From Baekduia alba (GTDB lineage: Bacteria; Actinomycetota; Thermoleophilia; Solirubrobacterales; Solirubrobacteraceae), in contig NZ_CP114013.1 in assembly GCF_028416635.1 (NCBI RefSeq), forward strand, positions 5,642,001-5,706,000: a stretch of 64,000 nucleotides of DNA, written 5' to 3'. Both the position numbers and the translations under genes were made by a program. Below, piece after piece: positions 26,778 through 33,949 of this stretch (its first letter is position 1; every line of letters begins with the position of its first letter). The notes under the pieces were generated by a model. The model worked only from the letters and a program-made list of their open reading frames with translations, was not told the DNA's origin and made no database searches.

Positions 26778-27375
26778 TCCCCTCGACCGCGAGCACGGCG
26801 CCGGCGGCGAGCAGCAGGACGCCCGAGGTCCGCAGCGCGCGCACGTAGCCCTTGCCGCGCAGCAGCCGCTCGCGCCCGGCGCCGAGCGCCGCCGCAACCA
26901 CGAGCTTGGAGCCGATCAACATGATGTAGAACGGGACGATGAACGCGATCCCCTGCGCGACGCTGCCGTCGCCGAGGATCGGGACGCCGACCGCGATCCA
27001 GAACACCCACGGGTGCGGGTTGAGGAGGTTGACGACGGCACCGCGCCGCAAGGAGCCGACGCCGCCCTCAGCGGCCGCGCCGCCCGCCGGCGCCTCGACC
27101 GGCGCCGGCCGCTCGCGCAGCGCCTCGACACCCAACCACCCCAAGAAGATCCCGCCCGCGACGCCCAGCGCCGCCAGCCCCTCCTCCGGCAGCGCCGTCG
27201 CGAGCACCGCCGCCACCGCGATGATCGGCAGGTCGGTCAGCAACGGCCCCAGCGCGACCCGCGCGCCCGCGGCGAACCCGCCCTCCAGCGTCGTCCGGAT
27301 GACGACGGCCAGCAGCGGGCCCGGGGCGACCCCGGCGCTGATCCCCAGCGAGAGTCCGAGCAGCAGGCTGTGCAG
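26761..27375 (-). CDS. LysE/RhtB family exporter, apparently with a CTG start
   Basis: Amino acid or metabolite efflux protein of six membrane helices. Reading from 27375 gives 204 residues, the usual LysE length, beginning LHSLLLGLSLGISAGVAPGP, the standard first-helix signature. There is no ATG or GTG in frame between the PolX stop (27379-27381) and 27243. The earliest near-cognate start is CTG at 27375, 7 nt after an AAGGG in the PolX 3' end. A TTG at 27243 would delete the first helix. The frame is also the same as PolX, so a UGA read-through fusion is formally possible. Confidence 0.8.
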   Translation of the reverse strand: MHSLLLGLSLGISAGVAPGPLLAVVIRTTLEGGFAAGARVALGPLLTDLPIIAVAAVLATALPEEGLAALGVAGGIFLGWLGVEALRERPAPVEAPAGGAAAEGGVGSLRRGAVVNLLNPHPWVFWIAVGVPILGDGSVAQGIAFIVPFYIMLIGSKLVVAAALGAGRERLLRGKGYVRALRTSGVLLLAAGAVLAVEGIRQLR

Positions 27376-27378
27376 CGC

Positions 27379-29133
27379 TCAGCCCTTGCCGCCGCGACCC
27401 GCCGCCGCCACCCGCTTGCGCAGCGGCGCGAACTCGGCCCACGGCAGCGTGCTGGCGACGTCGTCCTTCGCGAGGCCAGCGCGGCGCGCCGTGGCGATGC
27501 CCCAGATCGAGTTGCCCTGCGTCGAGACGCCGTGCGCGTCGGTGTTGATGACGATCGTCACGCCCGCGGCCTTCGCGGCGCGCGCGTGGACGTCGTTGAT
27601 GTCGCGGCGGTCGGGCGCGGAGTTGATCTCGATCATCGTGCCGGCCTTCGCGGCGGCGGCGAAGACCGCGTCGGTGTCGAGCTCGTAGGGCTTGCGCCGC
27701 TCGATCTTGCGCCCGGTGAGGTGGCCGATGCAGTCGATGTACGGATGCTCGATCGCGGTGACGATCCGCTTGGTCATGTCGGCCTCGGAGATCCCGAAGC
27801 TCGTGTGCACCGAGCCGACGACCCAGTCCAGCTCGGCGAGCAGGTCGTCGTCGTAGTCCGGCGCGCCGTCGGGCAGGATGTTGGTCTCGGTCCCGACCAG
27901 CACCTCGATGCCGTCCACCTTGTCGTTGATGGACCGCACGAGCTCGATCTGGCGCTTGAGCGCGTCCGGGCTGACGTCGTTGCCGAAGCCGTGCGTCGCC
28001 GAGTGGTCGGTGATCGCGACGTACTCGAGCCCGCGCTCCAGCGCGCCGCGCGCCATCTCCTCGGCGGTGTTGCGGCCGTCGGAGGCGATCGTGTGGCAGT
28101 GCAGGTCGCCCTTGAGGTCGGCCTGGACGATCAGCTCGGGGATGACGAAGCCGGCCTCCAGCTCGCCGCGGTCCTCGCGCAGCTCGGGCGGGATCCACGG
28201 CAGGCCGAGCCGCTGGTAGACCTCCTCCTCGCTCGCGCAGCGCAGCGTCTCGCCGGTCGCGTCGTCGAGGATCCCGTACTCGGAGACGTGCAGGCCCTTG
28301 CGGACCGCGCGCTCGCGCAGCTTCATGTTGTGGTTCTTGGATCCCGTGAAGTGCTGCAGCAGGTTGCCGAACTGGTCGGGCTCGACCACGCGCAGGTCGA
28401 GCGACACGCCGTTGTGGGTGCGGGCGCGCGCGGCGTTCTCACCGCTGCTGCTCGCGCTCTCGACCAGGTCGATGCCGGCGAGCGCGGCCGCGAGCGCCGG
28501 CGGGTCGTCGGACGCCGCGACGATGTCGAGGTCCTTGACGCTGTCGGCCAACCGCCGGACGCCGCCCGCGAGCTCCACGCGCACGGCGGCGGGATGGCGG
28601 CGCAGCTCGTCGACGATCGCGTCGCCGAGCTCGGTCGCGCGGTGCAGCAGAACGCGCGGCGCCGCCTTCTCGGCGACGCCGGCCGCGAACGCGGCGAGCA
28701 CCGTCTCCTCGAACTTCGGCCCGAAGCCCTTGACGCCGCGGAGCTTCTGCTGCTCGGCGGCGGTGCGTAGCGCGTCCAGCGAGTCGATGTCCAACTCGTC
28801 GAAGAGCCGGCGCGCGCGCTTGGGGCCCAGGCCCGGCAGGCGCGTGAGGTCGATGAGCCCGGGCGGGAACTTCGCGCGCAGCTTCTCGGCCGCGGGGATC
28901 GTCCCGGTCTCCAGCAGCGCGCGGAGCTTCTCCTCCAGCGTCTTGCCGATCCCGGGCAGCGTCGTGACCCTGCCCTCGCGCGTGAGCGCGGAGACCGACA
29001 TCGGCGCGTCGCGCACCGCCTTGGCCGCGTTGCGGTAGGCGACGACGCGATGGACGACGGCGCCGTCGAGCTCGTACAGGTCGCCGAGCTCGTCGAAGGC
29101 GGCGGCGATGGCGGCGTTACTCGGGTCGGGCAT
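27379..29133 (-). CDS. polX: DNA polymerase/3'-5' exonuclease PolX
   Basis: Gap-filling family X polymerase with a PHP exonuclease. 584 residues: an 8-kDa/HhH part (TTLPGIGKTLEEKLRALL, RLPGLGPKRARRLFDEL), a polymerase palm (DSVKDLDIVAAS-like acidic pair; here VKDLDIVAASDD) and a C-terminal PHP domain (GDLHCHTIASDGRN, ITDHSATHGFG, EINSAPDRRDIND, NTDAHGVS). Start at 29133, 9 nt after TAGGCT. The following LysE gene begins 3 nt after its stop. Confidence 0.94.
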   Translation of the reverse strand: MPDPSNAAIAAAFDELGDLYELDGAVVHRVVAYRNAAKAVRDAPMSVSALTREGRVTTLPGIGKTLEEKLRALLETGTIPAAEKLRAKFPPGLIDLTRLPGLGPKRARRLFDELDIDSLDALRTAAEQQKLRGVKGFGPKFEETVLAAFAAGVAEKAAPRVLLHRATELGDAIVDELRRHPAAVRVELAGGVRRLADSVKDLDIVAASDDPPALAAALAGIDLVESASSSGENAARARTHNGVSLDLRVVEPDQFGNLLQHFTGSKNHNMKLRERAVRKGLHVSEYGILDDATGETLRCASEEEVYQRLGLPWIPPELREDRGELEAGFVIPELIVQADLKGDLHCHTIASDGRNTAEEMARGALERGLEYVAITDHSATHGFGNDVSPDALKRQIELVRSINDKVDGIEVLVGTETNILPDGAPDYDDDLLAELDWVVGSVHTSFGISEADMTKRIVTAIEHPYIDCIGHLTGRKIERRKPYELDTDAVFAAAAKAGTMIEINSAPDRRDINDVHARAAKAAGVTIVINTDAHGVSTQGNSIWGIATARRAGLAKDDVASTLPWAEFAPLRKRVAAAGRGGKG

Positions 29134-29142
29134 CTCCCTTGC

Positions 29143-29160
29143 AGCCTACGTCCCTAGTCT
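29143..29160. promoter_or_regulatory. Divergent -10 boxes for polX and the mannosyltransferase gene
   Basis: Minus TAGGCT (29143-29148), 9 nt from the PolX ATG; plus TAGTCT (29155-29160), 12 nt from the ATG at 29173. The two boxes are 6 bp apart rather than overlapping. Confidence 0.45.
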
Positions 29161-29172
29161 TTCGCCGTCCCC

Positions 29173-29901
29173 ATGCCCGGTCTGCCTTGGCTCATCCTGC
29201 CCACCTTCGACGAGGCCGAGAACATCGAGCTCATCGTCGCGGCCGCGCTCGACGTGCTGCGCGTCGCCGCGCCGGAGGGGTTCAGGATCCTCGTCGTCGA
29301 CGACGACTCGCCCGACGGCACGGGGCGGATCGCGGATCGGCTCGCGTCCGATCACGACGAGGTCGAGGTCCTGCATCGCACCGCGCGCGAGGGCCTCGGG
29401 CCGGCGTACCTCGCGGGCTTCCGGCACGCGCTGTCGCAGGACGCCGCGTTCGTGTTCGAGATGGACAGCGACTTCTCGCACGACCCCAACGACCTCGCGC
29501 GCCTGCTGGAGCCGGTGCGCGACGGGCGCGCGGACGTCGCGCTGGGGTCGCGCTACGTCGCCGGCGGCGCCGTCCTGGACTGGGGGCTCGTGCGCCGGAT
29601 CATCTCGCGCGGCGGCTCGCTGTACGCGGCCGTGATCCTCGGCCTGACCGTGCGCGACCTCACCGGCGGCTTCAAGTGCTTCCGCGCCGAGGTGCTCGAG
29701 TCCATCGACCTGCCGAGCGTCCAGGCGCACGGCTACGCGTTCCAGGTCGAGCTGACCAACCGCGCGATCCGGCGCGGGTTCCGGGTCGTCGAGGTGCCGA
29801 TCACGTTCCGCGATCGCCTGCGCGGGAAGTCGAAGATGAGCGCGAGGATCGCGATCGAGGCGATGTTCCTGGTGCCGCGCCTGCGGCGCTCCGGGCGCTG
29901 A
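29173..29901 (+). CDS. Polyprenol monophosphomannose synthase (GT2)
   Basis: Transfers mannose from GDP-mannose to polyprenol phosphate at the membrane. 242 residues: LILPTFDEAENIELI (N-terminal GT2 motif), VVDDDSPDGTGRIAD, FEMDSDFSHDPND (DxD-type) and DLTGGFKCFRAEVLES. No C-terminal membrane segment, as in soluble actinobacterial Ppm1 catalytic domains. Confidence 0.9.
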   Translation: MPGLPWLILPTFDEAENIELIVAAALDVLRVAAPEGFRILVVDDDSPDGTGRIADRLASDHDEVEVLHRTAREGLGPAYLAGFRHALSQDAAFVFEMDSDFSHDPNDLARLLEPVRDGRADVALGSRYVAGGAVLDWGLVRRIISRGGSLYAAVILGLTVRDLTGGFKCFRAEVLESIDLPSVQAHGYAFQVELTNRAIRRGFRVVEVPITFRDRLRGKSKMSARIAIEAMFLVPRLRRSGR

Positions 29902-29956
29902 GCCCGGCGGGCCCGGCGCTCAAGGCCGCGCCGGCGGCGGTCGATCGACCGGGGAG

Positions 29957-30652
29957 ATGGCCCCCGAGCTCGTCCTCGTCCAAGGCCTGCGCGACACGCG
30001 CGGCACGCTGGAGCGCTGGAACGCGCGCCCGTTCGCGACGATCGGCCCGTGGTTGGGGCTGTCCGCCGCGATCTGCGCGCTGCTGCTCGCCAGCGTCGTG
30101 GTGATCGCCCACCTGTCGACGCCGGACGCGACGCCGATCCTCCTGCCCGGGCTGACCGCGACGGCGACGCTGGGCGACGTCGCGCACATCCTGTACCGCA
30201 ACTCGCTCGTGCTCGCGCTGCACGCGATGGCGTGCGTGGCCGGCTTCATCGCCGGCAGCTCGCTGCCGCTGGAGGCCGAGCGGTACTCCGGGGTGTGGCG
30301 CTGGGTCCACGACAAGGCGGGCCCGCTGGCCATCGCGTTCGTCGTGTGCGCCACGACGTTCTCGCTGTTCACGCAGGCCTACGTGCTCGGCGGCGCGGCG
30401 TGCACGCTGGCGGCGCAGGGCGGGATGGCGCCGGAGCTGCTCGTCGTCGGGATCCTGCCGCACGCGGTCCCGGAGCTGATCGGGCTGTTCCTGCCGCTGG
30501 CGGCGTGGACGACGGCCAGCCGCCGTGGCGCGTGGTCCGAGCTGCTGGCCGCGACGTTCACGACGGTCGCGATCGCGATCCCGCTCGTGGTCGCGGCGGC
30601 GTTCATCGAGGTGTACGTGTCGCCGCACGTGATCCTCGCGCTGCGCGGCTGA
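29957..30652 (+). CDS. Stage II sporulation protein M (SpoIIM) family membrane protein
   Basis: 231 residues, about five membrane helices. GILPHAVPELIGLFLPLAAW is the conserved SpoIIM/DUF95 HGxxE-type motif (here HAVPE). In non-sporulating Actinobacteria the function is unknown. The start at 29957 follows a GGGGAG motif close to the ATG. Confidence 0.82.
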   Translation: MAPELVLVQGLRDTRGTLERWNARPFATIGPWLGLSAAICALLLASVVVIAHLSTPDATPILLPGLTATATLGDVAHILYRNSLVLALHAMACVAGFIAGSSLPLEAERYSGVWRWVHDKAGPLAIAFVVCATTFSLFTQAYVLGGAACTLAAQGGMAPELLVVGILPHAVPELIGLFLPLAAWTTASRRGAWSELLAATFTTVAIAIPLVVAAAFIEVYVSPHVILALRG

Positions 30653-30657
30653 GCGTC

Positions 30658-31410
30658 CTAGAGGCGCGCTCTGAGGACCGAGCGGTCCGAGTGCGCCGGG
30701 TTGCCGTCGTCGGGCTCGAGCGAGACGTCGACGAGCTGGTAGTCGGAGAGGTCGACCGCGACCGGCATGTGCACGTCGACGCGGCCGTCGGCCGGGACCC
30801 GGAACGTGCCCATCGAGACCATGCGGCCGTTGGCGTCCGCCAACCAGGCCTCGTAGTAGTCGTGCGCGCCGCTGGGCATCAGGCCCGCGGCGCGGAGCTC
30901 GGCCTCGGTGCCGGAGGGATCGACGACGAGCTGGGCGCGGACGGCGACGCCGTCGAGCGGCCGCAGGGCGAGCGTGGTGGGCGGCGGAGCGGGGATGGCG
31001 TCGTCGTCGTGGCTCCTGGTGAGCACGAGGACGACGGCCGCGGCGATCGCGGCCGCGGTGGCGAGGGCGGCGACGACGCGGCGCGGACGGCGCAGACGGC
31101 GCGGCCGGCGGGACGTGGGCGCGGGGGCGCCGGGGGCGGGATCGCTCGATGCGCCCGCCGCGCGCTCCGGCGGCGGTGCTCCGGCCGCCCCGTCGAGCAC
31201 GCGGGCGCGGTCCAGCGGCGGCGGCGTCTGCGGGGACCAAGCGTCCTCGTCGAGCGCGACCAGCGCGGCGCTCGCGGCGCGGTGGCGGTCGACCGCGGCG
31301 CGGAAGGCGGGCTCGTCGGCCAGGAGGCGGGTCGCCAGCGGCCGCTCGTCGGGCTCGACGAGGTCGAGCGCGACGGCGGCGGGCGACAGCGGCCAGCGGT
31401 GCGCGCTCAC
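30658..31410 (-). CDS. Anti-sigma-K factor RskA-like protein
   Basis: 250 residues: a cytoplasmic N-terminal part, a Pro/Arg-rich stretch, one membrane helix (VVAALATAAAIAAAVVLVL) and an extracytoplasmic RskA C-terminal domain (GAHDYYEAWLADANGRMVSMGTF). GTG start overlapping the sigma stop (GTGA). Known RskA proteins sequester SigK and are cleaved by regulated intramembrane proteolysis. Confidence 0.87.
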   Translation of the reverse strand: MSAHRWPLSPAAVALDLVEPDERPLATRLLADEPAFRAAVDRHRAASAALVALDEDAWSPQTPPPLDRARVLDGAAGAPPPERAAGASSDPAPGAPAPTSRRPRRLRRPRRVVAALATAAAIAAAVVLVLTRSHDDDAIPAPPPTTLALRPLDGVAVRAQLVVDPSGTEAELRAAGLMPSGAHDYYEAWLADANGRMVSMGTFRVPADGRVDVHMPVAVDLSDYQLVDVSLEPDDGNPAHSDRSVLRARL

Positions 31411-32021
31411 GCCAGGCCCTCCTCGTCCAGGAGCCCGCGCAGACGCTCGAGGCCGCGAACCATGCGGCTCTTGATCGTGCCGAGCGGCAGGCCGGTGCGC
31501 TGCGCGATCTCGGTCTGGGTCAGCTCGCCGTAGAAGCGGAGGCGCAGCAGGGCGCGCTCGTCGGTCGGCAGGCGCGCGAGCAGGTGGGCCATGCGCCAGC
31601 GATCGAGCACGGCGTCCTCGGGCGCCGGCCCGGTCGCCGCGGGCTCGGGCAGCTCCGCGGGATCGTGGGGCTCGGGCCGGCGGCGGCGCAGCTCGTCGAC
31701 CGCGCGCGAGCGGGCGATGGTGAGCGCCCAGGTCGCGAGCGAGCCGCGGGCCGCGTCGTACTGGCTGCCGCGGCGCCAGATCTCAGTGAAGACCTGCTGG
31801 CAGACGTCCTCGGCGGTGGCGCGGTCGCGCAGGACGTGGCGCAGGTAGCCGAAGACGGCCGCGCCGCACTGCTCGTGCACGGCCTCCAGCGCGCGGGGGT
31901 CGCCGGCGCGGAGCCCGTCGACCGTTCGCCGGTCGGCCCGGCGCGCGAGCGAGCTCGTCGGCCGCGGCGCGTCATGCGCCGCGCCGGCGGGCGTCACCTC
32001 GAGCTCCAGCGCGGCGGACAT
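31407..32021 (-). CDS. ECF sigma factor, SigK-like
   Basis: 204 residues: region 2 (FGYLRHVLRDRATAEDVCQQ, then VFTEIWRRGSQYD and ARGSLATWALTIARSRAVDE) and region 4 (LPTDERALLRLRFYGELTQ, TEIAQRTGLPLGTIKSRM). Paired with the RskA-like anti-sigma. Divergent from a fasciclin gene 164 bp away, the same partner set as mycobacterial SigK/RskA/MPT70. A CAACC-N15-CCGTAT element lies upstream (32034-32059), consistent with self-regulation. Confidence 0.9.
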   Translation of the reverse strand: MSAALELEVTPAGAAHDAPRPTSSLARRADRRTVDGLRAGDPRALEAVHEQCGAAVFGYLRHVLRDRATAEDVCQQVFTEIWRRGSQYDAARGSLATWALTIARSRAVDELRRRRPEPHDPAELPEPAATGPAPEDAVLDRWRMAHLLARLPTDERALLRLRFYGELTQTEIAQRTGLPLGTIKSRMVRGLERLRGLLDEEGLA

Positions 32022-32033
32022 CTCACACGCTCG

Positions 32034-32059
32034 ATACGGACGCGGAGGCCGATCGGTTG
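32034..32059 (-). promoter_or_regulatory. Candidate ECF promoter of the sigma/anti-sigma operon
   Basis: Minus strand CAACC (32055-32059), 15 nt, CCGTAT (32034-32039). The AAC core suits an ECF -35, and the element resembles the one before the fasciclin gene. Confidence 0.4.
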
Positions 32060-32118
32060 TCCGGCGGCGCCGTGCGGCGCGCCGGCGCTCTCCGCGGCCA
32101 ACGCGGCGCGGATCCGCT

Positions 32119-32145
32119 CAACCGGCGCAGGCCCGGGACGCGTAC
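32119..32145 (+). promoter_or_regulatory. Candidate ECF promoter of the fasciclin gene
   Basis: CAACC (32119-32123), 16 nt, GCGTAC (32140-32145). Matches the sigma-operon element (CAACC, about 15-16 nt, SCGTAY). Confidence 0.4.
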
Positions 32146-32184
32146 CACGCCACGTTCGTCCATCTCCGACCCTGGAGGGTCTTC

Positions 32185-32709
32185 ATGAAGTCCCGTCTCA
32201 TCGCGACGCTTGGCGTCGCGACCGCCGCCGCCTGCCCGATCATCGCCACCGCCGGAACCGCGGCGACCGCCGCTCCGGCGCCGCCCGCCCGGGCCGCCGC
32301 GAGCGAGACCATCGTCGGCGTCGCCGCCGGCGACAAGCGCTTCACGACGCTCGTCAAGCTGGTCAAGAGCGCCGGGCTGGCCGGGACGCTGTCGAAGGGC
32401 AGCTACACCGTCTTCGCGCCGACCGACGCCGCGTTCGCCAAGGTCCCGAAGGCGACGCTCACCGCGCTGGGCAAGGACAAGGCCAAGCTGAAGGCCGTCC
32501 TGCTCTACCACGTGGTCAAGGGCAAGGTCCCGGCGTCGAAGGTCGTCACGCTGAAGAGCGCCAAGACGCTCAACGGCGCGTCGGTGAAGATCTCCGTCAA
32601 GGGCGGCAAGGTGTACTTGAACGGCTCGACGCGGGTCACGAAGACCGACGTGATGGCCTCCAACGGGATCATCCACGTGATCAACAAGGTGCTGCTGCCG
32701 CCGGCGTAG
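32185..32709 (+). CDS. Secreted fasciclin-domain protein (MPT70-like)
   Basis: 174 residues: an Ala-rich signal peptide (about 1-37), then one FAS1 domain with H1 SYTVFAPTDAAFAKVPKATL, the YH motif LLYHVVKGKVPAS and H2 MASNGIIHVINKVLLPP. Exported adhesion or surface protein. A GGAGG ribosome site precedes the ATG. Probably a target of the divergent SigK-like factor. Confidence 0.92.
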   Translation: MKSRLIATLGVATAAACPIIATAGTAATAAPAPPARAAASETIVGVAAGDKRFTTLVKLVKSAGLAGTLSKGSYTVFAPTDAAFAKVPKATLTALGKDKAKLKAVLLYHVVKGKVPASKVVTLKSAKTLNGASVKISVKGGKVYLNGSTRVTKTDVMASNGIIHVINKVLLPPA

Positions 32710-32755
32710 CGAAACTGGCCGGTGGGACGGCGTGTCCCGGCCGCTCGGGCGGGTA

Positions 32756-32776
32756 GCGTTGCCGTAACGGCAACGC
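32756..32776. promoter_or_regulatory. Inverted repeat upstream of trxA
   Basis: GCGTTGCCG-TAA-CGGCAACGC, perfect 9-bp arms with a 3-nt centre, 47 nt after the fasciclin stop and 27 bp upstream of the trxA -10. Either a terminator stem without a T-run or an operator. Confidence 0.4.
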
Positions 32777-32803
32777 GCCCGCACGAGACTGCACTTCACT
32801 TTG

Positions 32804-32809
32804 TATAGT
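32804..32809 (+). promoter_or_regulatory. trxA -10 element
   Basis: TATAGT (5 of 6 to consensus), 30 nt before the ATG, leaving room for a leader with AAGGAG (about 32828-32833). No clear -35 at 17 nt. Confidence 0.5.
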
Positions 32810-32839
32810 GGAGGTCCTACCCCTTCCAAGGAGCCCGAC

Positions 32840-33166
32840 ATGGCCGGAACCCTCTCTGAAGTCACCGACAGCAACTTCCAGGCCCAGGTCCTCGAGGCCG
32901 ACGGCCCGGTCCTCGTCGACTTCTGGGCGCCCTGGTGCGGCCCGTGCCGTGTCGTCGCGCCCGTCCTCGAGGAGATCGCCGCCGAGCGCTCCGATCTCAC
33001 GATCGTGAAGCTGAACGTCGACGAGAACCAGCAGACCGCCGCGAACTTCGAGGTGCTCAGCATCCCGACGTTGATCCTGTTCAAGAACGGCCAGGTCGCC
33101 AAGAAGGTCATCGGCGCCTACCCGAAGCGCAAGCTCGAGGCCGAGCTGGAGCCGGCGCTGGCGTAA
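32840..33166 (+). CDS. trxA: Thioredoxin
   Basis: Cytoplasmic disulfide reductase, 108 residues. Active site FWAPWCGPCRVVAP (WCGPC), conserved cis-Pro in VLSIPTLILFKNG. A strong Shine-Dalgarno (AAGGAG) with 6-7 nt spacing selects the ATG at 32840 over in-frame codons further upstream. Confidence 0.96.
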   Translation: MAGTLSEVTDSNFQAQVLEADGPVLVDFWAPWCGPCRVVAPVLEEIAAERSDLTIVKLNVDENQQTAANFEVLSIPTLILFKNGQVAKKVIGAYPKRKLEAELEPALA

Positions 33167-33243
33167 GCCGCCCGGCGGCACCCGCCGCCCTCGCAGCACC
33201 ACCGCACCCGCTCGGACCTCCGCCGAGCGCGGTGCGGCGTTCG

Positions 33244-33438
33244 ATGCTCGGGCTGCGCGTCGTCCGCGCCGACGACGGCGGCAAGCCGACCGCCCGCGCG
33301 ATCCTCGTTCGCAACACGCTGCGGCTCGTCGACGGGCTCCCGATCCTGTACCTGGTCGGCTTCATCACGATGCTCGCCACCCCGACGCGCCAGCGCGTAG
33401 GCGACTTGGCCGCGAGCACGGTGGTCGGCAAGGCCTAG
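33244..33438 (+). pseudogene. C-terminal remnant of an RDD-family membrane protein
   Basis: 64 codons from the ATG at 33244 reproduce only the last half of an RDD protein: LGLRVVRADDGGKPTARAIL, LRNTLRLVDGLPILYLVGFI-type second and third helices, and TPTRQRVGDLAASTVV. The N-terminal RDD motif and first helix are missing, and the sequence in frame upstream does not supply them. Either a decayed gene or a mini-protein; no ribosome site is evident. Confidence 0.55.
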
Positions 33439-33785
33439 GCCGCCTCGACCTTGATGCGCGCCTGGGCGTCGGCGCGTCCACCGACGAACGGGACGCCCTC
33501 CTCCTCCAGCAGCCGCCGCACGCGCTCGGGGTCGCCGAGCGCCGTGCCGGCGATCGTGCCGTCGGCCTTCAGCACGCGATGCGCGCCGGCGCACTGCAGC
33601 CGCGTCAGCCGGGCGTTGAGCCCGATCGCCTGCCGCGGGACGCCACCCGCCGCGGTCGTGACGTCGCCGTAGCTCATCCAGCGTCCGTCAGGAATCGCCT
33701 CGACGATCGCGCAGAGGCTCTCGTCGTCCATCGTTGATCCGGGCGCGGCCTCGGGCGCGGCCTCGGTCGTGGTGATATCGCTCAT
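33435..33785 (-). CDS. Alkyltransferase-like (ATL) protein, MGMT family without the reactive cysteine
   Basis: 116 residues. [20 protein letters not shown] and [11 protein letters not shown] are MGMT-fold signatures, but the acceptor PCHRV is replaced by GAHRV, so alkyl transfer is not possible. ATL proteins bind O6-alkylguanine and hand it to nucleotide excision repair (family knowledge). Variable Ala/Glu N-terminus. A GAGGGG motif lies just before the ATG. Confidence 0.88.
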   Translation of the reverse strand: MSDITTTEAAPEAAPGSTMDDESLCAIVEAIPDGRWMSYGDVTTAAGGVPRQAIGLNARLTRLQCAGAHRVLKADGTIAGTALGDPERVRRLLEEEGVPFVGGRADAQARIKVEAA

Positions 33786-33949
33786 GCCCCTCTTAGGGCT
33801 GAACGGACGAGAACTCGCCCCCCTTTTTGCCGCGAGCGGAGAGCCGAGGCGAGCGGGCACGTGAACGGAGCGATCGGCGGCGGAGCATGGCCGCCGACGG
33901 CGCGGAGGCGCCGGCGACGACCGCGGCCGACCGCAGGCGCGCCGCCGCC

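Noticed and set aside
33786-33949. Possible small gene between the ATL and ileS genes
   Set aside because: Open frames are present but lack a ribosome site or motif; nothing supportable is seen in this 164-bp gap.
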